Shown here one piece after another: positions 55,510-64,000 of a stretch of DNA of 64,000 nucleotides (position 1 is the stretch's first letter; every line of letters begins with the position of its first letter). The stretch comes from Cololabis saira. Lineage: Eukaryota; Chordata; Actinopteri; Beloniformes; Belonidae. Location of the stretch: positions 30,616,090-30,680,089 of the forward strand of contig NC_084591.1 in the NCBI RefSeq assembly GCF_033807715.1, written 5' to 3'. Both the position numbers and the translations under genes were made by a program. Below the pieces are notes generated by a model. It made no database searches, was not told where the DNA came from, and saw only the letters and a program-made list of their open reading frames with translations.

Positions 55510-58500
55510 GATTGGCAGTTACACAACCCAAAAGAGAAGGACACATGCATGTGTGTGGTTTGTCCCAGGGACCTAAGATTTTTTTTTGCCTTCTGTCAGA
55601 GCAATGGTGATTGCAGATGCCAGTGATGACAGGTATTGACTAAATGCATATTTTGATAGAGCAGAGAGTTAATTGCTATGGCAACAGGATAGCTTGCCTT
55701 ACTGGTGTCCTTGCTTGGTGGACGCGAAGTCTCTGGTCTTTACTTCTTGTGCTTTCACACCAGGGTTAGAAATTACCACCCACCACCTACCAAATATCAT
55801 TATTGCATGTTCTGGTGGGTCAATTTGTTCAGCTTACCAGCCATTGTGGTGGGTACAAAATACAGATAAAAAATTATCATAATAATGATTAAGAATAACA
55901 ATCAATCAACACTATCAAGCCATCCAAGTACTATATCCATGTTGAAAAAAATCATCTGCAGAAAATTGAAGGCTGAGGAAATGGCTGCAATGATGGCATC
56001 TAGGGGATTGAAGACAGTGATTGAAGAAAAGTCATTCCTACACAGTTGCACAAAAAGGGACAGCTATTTTGCTTACAAAGGGTGTTTGTTTCATGCAAAT
56101 AAAAAATATAAATGAAACATGTTACAAATAAAACGTCTCTGTTATATATTTTTTCACATGCAGTTACACGTTGTTGGTCAAAGTGCATGGCTTGTAAAAC
56201 ATTGAGTGGAGGGCAGGTCGCGAAATCCACCTGCTGCTGTGGCAGGTGGGGGAAACACTTCATTTTCAACCTTGTTAAAAACCTACAGGCATTAGTGTGT
56301 TTAAGCAAGCTCAAAATAATTTTCTTACTTTGTGTGGTAAACGTTGGTGTGGTTTTCCTGAGGAGAAAGCACACTGAACTTGAATAAAAGCCTAAAATCA
56401 CATGATTTCATCACTCCATGAAATATACAGAACTACAACACACTCATTGATTATAGATGATTAATGCACATGACGTCCTATACTATTTTGTTGCATGCCT
56501 TTGATGACTCTAGTGCAGCAAAACTTTCTTCTCCTACCATAACCGCACATCAGTTTCAAACTGAATTATTTGGTGAGTGTCATGAAAACATGAAAAACTA
56601 AAGACTCACAGAGATAACAGCTATTCCATGTTCCTTGACATGAAACAAGCAGCACAGTGGCATGTGCAGCGTATGTCCCAACACAGGATCTTCATCTTTA
56701 TATGAGAACGTTCTTATGCAGATTGAACTGATGCATTAGTTACACTTGGACTTTTTTATTTCTCTTATAGTGACTCAGACCAGAATCTACAAAATGTGTG
56801 AAAGCACCCTCAGAAGTGGGGGAGGACATTGAAAAGACTTTGACATGTGGAGTGGGGTAGCTGGGGATCAAATGACCTTCTGGTTGGTGGGAGACCAATC
56901 TAACTCCCACAGCTCACTTTAACCTTTCTAAGTCAAAAAAAAAGAAAAAAAGGCCATCTGACTACAAGGTAGAACTCTGAAAACACTGTACTGATGCCAC
57001 AGACATGTTGTAATACTCCGAGCTTTAGCTGATATTTAACATTTTCAGGTCCGCCTTTTTTAGCTGCCTGAAATACGTTTCACCGCAGATCCCTTTCACA
57101 GCAGTACAGTGGTGAGTTTCTTTGCTGGTTCTCAAGTCTATTGCTCTAAAATGGGGGTGTGCTGACTGCAAATTACCTTGGGTGATATACTGATTATGAA
57201 TAGGTGCCTTATACAACCCTACTTCAAAGAAATCAAACTACCCCTTTAAAGTTGGGTTTGATCTCAGGACTTCTTTGAATCCTTTTCTGCAGTATTGCTT
57301 TTCAGTGAGTCATCAGTTGCATTTGTATTCCATTCACTGACTTTTTATTCAGTCCATGAGTTGTTCTTTGTAAGGCTACAGCAGTCCTTGACAGTTTTGC
57401 ATAACTACACCTATTGTAATAACCTCATGGGAATGTTATGGCTCTGTCCAACACTTGCATTCATTCAACATAATATTGGTTAAACATAAGGTTTCCAGAG
57501 ACTTAATTGTCCCCACCATCCATAAAAATTCCCTTGAATTTAAATGATCTCCAGCAGCTAAAAAAAAAAAAGGAAACAAGCAATCTTTGACAGTGTCGCT
57601 ATAACAGATGCTGTTGCTGTTCAGTGGCTTGCTTCATACCCCTGTTATGAACAGGTCTCATTCTGAGATTCAATCACGCGTAGCTTTTCAAGGTCAATAA
57701 AAGCGCTTTTAATATGCATCCACAATGCTGTCATCTACCGCCTTTTTTATCCAAATGGATATGCTATGTATGTGGAAGCCACATATGGTAAACACAAACA
57801 CACAGCAATAAGAAATAGACTTTGTTAGCAATTAAAATTGTATGTTTTTTATTGGATACATGTCTACTGTATATAGTTTCTAATAAAATGAAATCAGATA
57901 GTGTTAAACTTTAAACAGCCTCCCTCTGTCGCTCTTGTGCAATTATTGCAGTGTCCCTGTCATTGCCAGCATGCAAGCAGGTAAAGCAACATTAAGGGAC
58001 AATTTAGCCAAGCTGAGTTTTTCACCAGCGGATGGGGAATTGGGTATAGCGGTGGACTGTTTGTTTCTGTAAATCCTGCTGATCCATCTCAAAATCCAGT
58101 CTCAAACACACAGAGCTCTGTCTGGAGTTGCAGGACAAAGCCGTTCAAACGGTGCTTTCCTGACTCCTGGCATTGTCACTGACTGCCACAAAAGAACAAT
58201 AAGGGGGATGTCTGACAGACAAAACTGCACACTGAAGGCTAGGCCGTTCCTTTGCTTTGCTTTTCTTTTGCTTCACTATATTCATTGACATGATGCATTT
58301 TATCATATGTTTTATTACTGCATCATTACGTTCTAATGTCAAACAGAGCTACCTGCTCCATGAATCACAGCCATCACAGTCCATTTATCTGGTAGCAGTG
58401 AATTATAGCCGCAATGCAAAGCTCCCACACGCCAGCAGGGCCTCTCCTCTATCATCAAAGTTTTGGAATATATGAAATATTGGAGCTATTTTAGACCAGT

Positions 58501-59600
58501 TTTCCTTGTTTGTATTTCTCTGCTTGTCTCAACAAGTGAAAACAAAGCTGAAATGATGTCTTAACGGACCATCACACGTGTAGAGCTCTCTGCTCTCTCT
58601 TTTCATCCAAGCTGTTGGGAGTATTCATTCTCACACATGTACAATCTAGGGATCATGAATGTGTGGCCACACCATGTAGATGTGTGCTTAGTGTTGCAGA
58701 AATATGGTGGTCTGGGTGCAGCCGCCACCATGACTTATTAGTGCAGTGGGACCGCTGGATGAGGCTCATTGCCTCAGATGTGGTAACAGTGACCCCCACA
58801 GGAGGAGAACTATACTAGCTTCCCTGCCAGAGGGAAACTAATTCCTTCTACCTTCACTGATTATACCCTGGGTGCATCAGTTCACAGAGGCATATTGGGC
58901 AAGGGCAAAATAATGAAATATTAATAGATCCAATACTTCCCTATCTTAAACAGAGCGTTGAAAAGCTTCCTCAGCTAGAATATTACAAGTTACATGACGC
59001 TTTGACCGGTGGCAGCATGCTCCACAGTACAGTTTGTACCGCACCGTAATCCATCTCACTCTGCAGAAAGAAAGCTTGGCTTTCCATTTAGTATCAGCAT
59101 AACTGCTGAAGATGAAATTCCCAAAGGAGGATTATTGTAAGCTCTCGTGATGGTGTCATACATCTGACACAATATCTTGGGAACTATTAAAACGATCATC
59201 AGCAGTAAAGTATTTGTGGTTCGCTGGGGACGAGCACCAGAGCGCTATATGAGAAGTGTGTTTACGAATATAAGCGGGAGCTCAAGGCTGTAAACAAACC
59301 AGATCCTCAAAAGCAGGAGACTCTGCGATTGGTCTGAAGCTGAAAAGCACTGCTTCTGTGAAAGTGTGCTTTCTGTGTGCCACATGCTCAAACATGTTTT
59401 AACTGGATTATGTGCACAGCAGACCTCATTAAGAGAGGCATAATCTTGTAATGAATATCATCATATTGGGTCTTTTTGGTGTGTTTTAGATGCTGCTGAT
59501 GCTCTAAGAAAAAAAACTGGTATTGCTTTATTGTCTATAATCAAAATTAAGTAAATTATAGTTAAGCATGCATGTACTGCAGTATTGTTTGTTAGTAAGC
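55510..59600. other. no gene recognised
   Basis: No transposon ends or recognisable coding sequence. A 133-codon minus-strand frame at 56000-56401 has no identified domain. A poly-A run occurs at 57561-57572. Sequence looks unique. A conserved non-coding element cannot be excluded or shown without alignment to other fish. Confidence 0.5.
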
Positions 59601-62600
59601 TTATAATTGAACTTTAACAGATATCTAAGGCATATAATTGACTTTCAACTCCACGGTAATTATTTGAAAACTGTCAGTATGTTAGGGTTTTCATAACTAT
59701 GATACCAATAAAATCTGTAAACAGAAAACAATACACTGGTGCTACATCTTAAACAACTACAGTATTTCAGAACCAACACAATAAATTAGCAATGCCCTCC
59801 ACTATACAGTATCGTTATCTGAAATAATAAGACAATGAGAGCCAGTTTGCTGACTTGTGCATTTGTGAGTTTCCTCTTACAGTATTTTGTTTCCTGCTTG
59901 TGTTGTAAATTCTAGATAAACTTGCATCTCTTGAGCGATGCTGGAAATATAATTATGTATGATATTCAAACAATGTCTTATCTCCGCAGCATCACATGAA
60001 AATAAGAACTGTGGTGCTCATATCAAATTGTGGAAAAGTGGAATAACATGTCTCCTGCGCCGAAGAGATATTAAAAGGAGACATGCAAAATGCACAAGGC
60101 GACACAATTTCCTCAGGTAAAAAAGAAGGGTCTGAGACTACCTTTGGTCATGGACAGAGTACAAAAGCCTTCTTTCAGCCTTGTGTTTATGGCTCTGTTG
60201 CCGGTATACATGTTACAGGGCCTCGAGTGAGCCACTCCAAACGCCCGTGCCCCTGCAGGATGTGTCTTTTTAAGTCAGGGTCACAGTTTCTCTGCTTCTC
60301 ACATTTGAAGTACAGGAAATGCAGCATGATATGAGATTAGGTTGGAGAGACTGGATGATTCTACTCTGATCTGGGTCTGTAATGTAACAATCCCTGCAAA
60401 TCTGGACCACTCACTAACTCAATGACATTTTCAGACTCAGGCGGACACAAGTTAAGTGATACAGTTGTGTATTTTGGTGTTTTTAAATTGACAATCAATT
60501 CAGTTACAAGTTACAAGATATAGTCTCTCAAGCAAAGTAGTTTTTTTTAGATAATTATTATCATATTTCCCGTCTGAGTAAAAGTGCACAATACCGGTCA
60601 CCATGGTAAATGCACCACTTGTATTTGTTTGTTTGTTGTATTATAGACATTAACAAGGGATGAGCAGTAGATTAGGCGCATAACAGCAAATAGAAGATTA
60701 TATAAAGTGAATCATCTGTCACTTTGTTCTCCATCTGCCCATGACATGGATGAATAACACTGTCCTCCACCCAGGCTTGAAATACCAGCCGTCAAATGGC
60801 ATGCAGTTGCTGTTCCTCTCCTGTCCTCGGTGTACACATTTATGTTCTGTGCTGCACCTAAAGCATCACGTTCGACCTATTATCGTATCAGTTACCCATC
60901 TGGCAAAGCCAAATATTATTTTGTTGTCAATGTCCAGCGAATGCCAAATGTTCCCTGTATGACTTTAGCTGTGTGTTCTCCAGCTGCTGTCTGCTTGGCA
61001 GGAGACTGAACCGAGCGGGTTACAGGGCCGCGTTGCTCGTTGAATCTGCATGCTAAATAGAGTATTACAGAAACATACAAACAAAGTCTGGTGCTTCTGA
61101 ACGGTAAGTTTGCTGGAGCTGCTGTGCTTTTTAGAAATGTATGTTGTACTTTTCATTTCGGTACTGTGTGGCTGCAAAAGTGGAAAAGTGGAACTGATTT
61201 TACACACAATTCACACAAGTTTTGATTATATCACATTTCATGAATTCCTCTTAATTTCACTGCTATAAAGGTTGAAAGATTATGAGTCTGTCTTTATTTG
61301 ATGCCACAGAAAAACATATATAATGCAAGCATAGTGCGTGAATCTCAACAGCACAAGAACAAAGAGTGCTTAACTATGAGCAGCTGCTCCAGGTGGAGGC
61401 CCCCTTTTCTCTCTTCTGTTGTTTGCTCTCTCTCCCGGCCTCATCACCTGGGAGTTACTGTTGATGCCCCACTAACAGTGCACCTGCAGACAGCATGGGA
61501 GCATGCTGCAGCTCGGGAGTGCCCCTTTTATCACAGTCTTCATCTCTCCTGCTGGGGTTGCACCAACCGAAAGGCTGTGGTCACGACCCCTTGCTGTAAT
61601 TCCCCACGACCACAAGTACTGGCCACACCTGGGGGTGTGTATGTGTGTGTGTGGGAAGGGAGGGAGGTCTTTCCTTTAGTGTTATATGACTCCTGCAAAA
61701 GCCTGTATTGAAGAAAAACAAAAAACAAACAGATGAGTACATGGTGTTGCAGATATGTAGACCATCCTCAGCAACCGTGTTAATAAAAATTCATGTGAGT
61801 CATTCACGGTTATTAAGCCCAATAATTACAAAAAAATGTTGTCAGAGAAAAGTGTGGCACTGCAGTGGCATTTCTTTTGCCACCGCAACGTTAAACATAA
61901 CCCTGAAAAGGTCTTGTCCTTTTGGTCTTGCTCTGCCGTGCCACTCTCCAATTAAATGTGAAGTATCAGGAGCAGATATAAAATATGCAACACTTCAGTC
62001 TGAGTAGGCAAATGTGAAACACATCCTTCCTTGTGTTTTAAAGTAAAGAAAACCAATTTGTGCGCAGGGATAACATGTTCCGATTTCCTGCTGTATGAGC
62101 TCTCGTCAGACTCTTTCAAGCGCTTACGATCTTGTTCTAGATCAAACATTCCACTTATATTGCCATCTTTGCTCTGCAACAACACAAATACACACTTTGC
62201 AGGCAAGCATACATTAGAGGGGAACATAGCAGTGTGACACAGATAATTTATGACACAAGGCAGAGATGTTTTGTGAAATGCAGCGGATCAAAGAAAAAAA
62301 GTGAAACCAATGCAGTCAGAGTAATAGCACTGCAGAAAGAAGAAGGCCACGTCATTAAGGAGGAACTAACATCTAACCTACATTAGATTAGCTTACACAT
62401 ACAATTTGCCATCACCTCCCACATTTCCAGTCTTTGTATAGTATTTGTAAGTAAGCACAGAGACACCAATTGTAGCAACATGAAATTAATTACAGTGCAG
62501 CATGTTCACCCAGTGGGCTACACACACTGAGAAGCTGGCAATTGTACCCAGCTAGCACCTTTCCCTGAATCACACACGCAGCAAACACACACACACTTTT

Positions 62601-63685
62601 ATCTCTTTCGTTCAATTAGACACTGTACTTTTTTAATTCTTAAAGAGAATCTTCTACCCAAACGTTTAATGAATTTATCTTCCTCCTGGACTGAACCTGA
62701 ACATAACCTAAAACCCAAGCCAAGAATAAAATCTGGCAGTGGCACACAAATATCCCCATATCTAAATGAATAAATCTCTCAATGAAAATTACTTTATGGT
62801 TTATAGGTTAACAGTTTTGCAGTTTGTCTTTACTGAGTTTGATGGACATATAGTGGACACACAGTCAAGGCTTGAATCAAAATTATAAGTAAATTAATTC
62901 AAAAGCAGAATATGCTTCTCTTATTAATTGACCTTCAGTTTTAATGCTCCACATCTCACCCTTGCACTCTTTACATGGAGAAACTGAAGATAAAGTTAGA
63001 AAAAAAGTTAACGCCACTGTCAAGCGCTAGTGTTTCGTTTATCCACTCTGAGCTGCTGTAGAAGCACGTTGATGCTGCATCAAGACAAACCTGTTTTCAG
63101 AATATGAAAATGCAGGGATTTGTATTGTCATGCAATGAAAAGCTATTGAAATACATCTCTTAATGACAACGTATATCCCGTTCTGCTAACAGACATCCCT
63201 AAATGTAGCACACTGAACCTTTTAGAGTAGTAATGAAGAGGGTTTATGCTTTAAATCATCTTGGAGAACAACATAGGATGATGACAGAGCTGGGATGTAA
63301 ATGGGTTCCTTCGAGAGCTTATCTTTAATAGGATATTTTGGCTGCGATTTTTTACCAAAAAATACAAATAAAAATTTCAAATGATACTATAACATATTCG
63401 TGTTGAGCGTCCCCATCTCATAAATTAAAATAGCATGATATTACCCAGTTTGCTTTTCTCGGCATAAACTCCATCATTGAAAGCTTTTAAGTTTTTCTTC
63501 TCCTTTCCTCAGGATCCCCAGCAGCCACTGCCACACCAGCGCCTACTGTTACAAGCTCTGTTCACACAGCATACAAAAACTACTAAAGAGTTTATATTTG
63601 CAATGAAACCATGGCAGCTTACTTCAGTGCTTCTTTTGTCTAGTTTCATGCGTTGTAGTTGCGAGACAATCCAGGCTATGTAAAC
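59601..63685. other. no gene recognised
   Basis: Same character as the preceding block. The 137-codon plus-strand frame at 61298-61711 lacks known domains and contains low-complexity stretches. A short (TG)n run lies at 61635-61650. Confidence 0.5.
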
Positions 63686-63689
63686 ACTG

Positions 63690-63990
63690 ACACCAACAGT
63701 GATTTTACTGCTGGTCTACAAAGCACTGAATGGTCTTGGACCAAAATCCATGCTGGATCTGTTAGTCCCTATGAAGCTCCCAGACCCCTGAGGTTCATCT
63801 GGATCTGGTTTGTTGTGGTTCCCAAGAACCAGAACCAAGCAAGGTGAGGCAGCGTTCAGTTATTCTGCTCCTCACCGGTGGAACAAACTTCCTGTAGACC
63901 TGAGGTCTGCTCCAACTGTCAGCTCCTTTAAAACAGGGATAAAAACATTAAAATTACTGTTTACTGAAGCGTACTCTTAAATTAAATACT
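63690..63990 (+). pseudogene. Rex1-like LINE reverse transcriptase, C-terminal fragment
   Basis: TVILLLVYKALNGLGPKSML, a frame shift near 63790 (PRPLRFIWIW/SSGSGLLWFPRTRTKQ), then GEAAFSYSAPHRWNKLPVDL and APTVSSFKTGIKTLKLLFTEAYS followed by TAA at 63978-63980. This is the thumb/C-terminus of a Rex1-type RT. The element continues past or ends near the window edge. Confidence 0.75.
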
Positions 63991-64000
63991 TACCTGCTGG

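Overview
This window looks like non-coding DNA from a ray-finned (teleost) fish. I found no host protein-coding gene, tRNA or rRNA that I can defend. It is AT-rich, intergenic or intronic sequence carrying DANA/V-SINE-like SINE pieces, Tx1-, L2-, Rex1- and RTE-like LINEs, Tc1/mariner, hAT and TTAA-type (Kolobok/T2-like) DNA transposons, foldback MITEs and long microsatellites. Family names are assigned from memory of the families, not from a database search.

Layout. 1-9.7 kb: mostly unique sequence, a small hAT MITE (2185-2586), a decayed Tc1 element (3556-5345) with a mini-SINE inside it, and short SINE or repeat fragments. 9.7-18.8 kb: one Tx1-like LINE split by younger elements. A hAT derivative (11457-14429) sits between its two ORFs and itself holds a hAT MITE (11658-12156) and a Tc1 element (12476-14064). 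A TTAA-type foldback element (17575-18639) sits in the LINE 3' UTR. 20.6-25 kb: an L2-like LINE, broken by a minus-strand solo LTR (21583-22005) and by a hAT element (22335-23399) that holds two foldback MITE copies, followed by a separate L2 3' fragment. 25.4-27.6 kb: a decayed hAT transposase and a second TTAA-type element with another foldback MITE. 29.3-36.9 kb: scattered LINE, SINE and repeat fragments. 37.1-41.3 kb: a 4.2 kb hAT element with an uninterrupted 701-codon transposase frame, the only long intact coding region in the window. 41.3-42.5 kb: an RTE-like LINE fragment. 43-56 kb: repeats, a long (GAAA)n tract and a Rex1-like LINE cut by a Tc1 fragment. 56-63.7 kb: no recognisable element. 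The window ends in a Rex1-like LINE 3' fragment.

The most interesting part is the 37.1-41.3 kb hAT. Its transposase frame is open but has no ATG before codon 192. A truncated foldback MITE just upstream carries a perfect GTAAGT donor, which would join an upstream ATG in frame to the transposase through a 76-bp intron. After the stop codon, a consensus intron leads to a small coiled-coil exon that is in frame with the transposase. Several insertions keep exact target-site duplications, so their order of arrival can be read directly.
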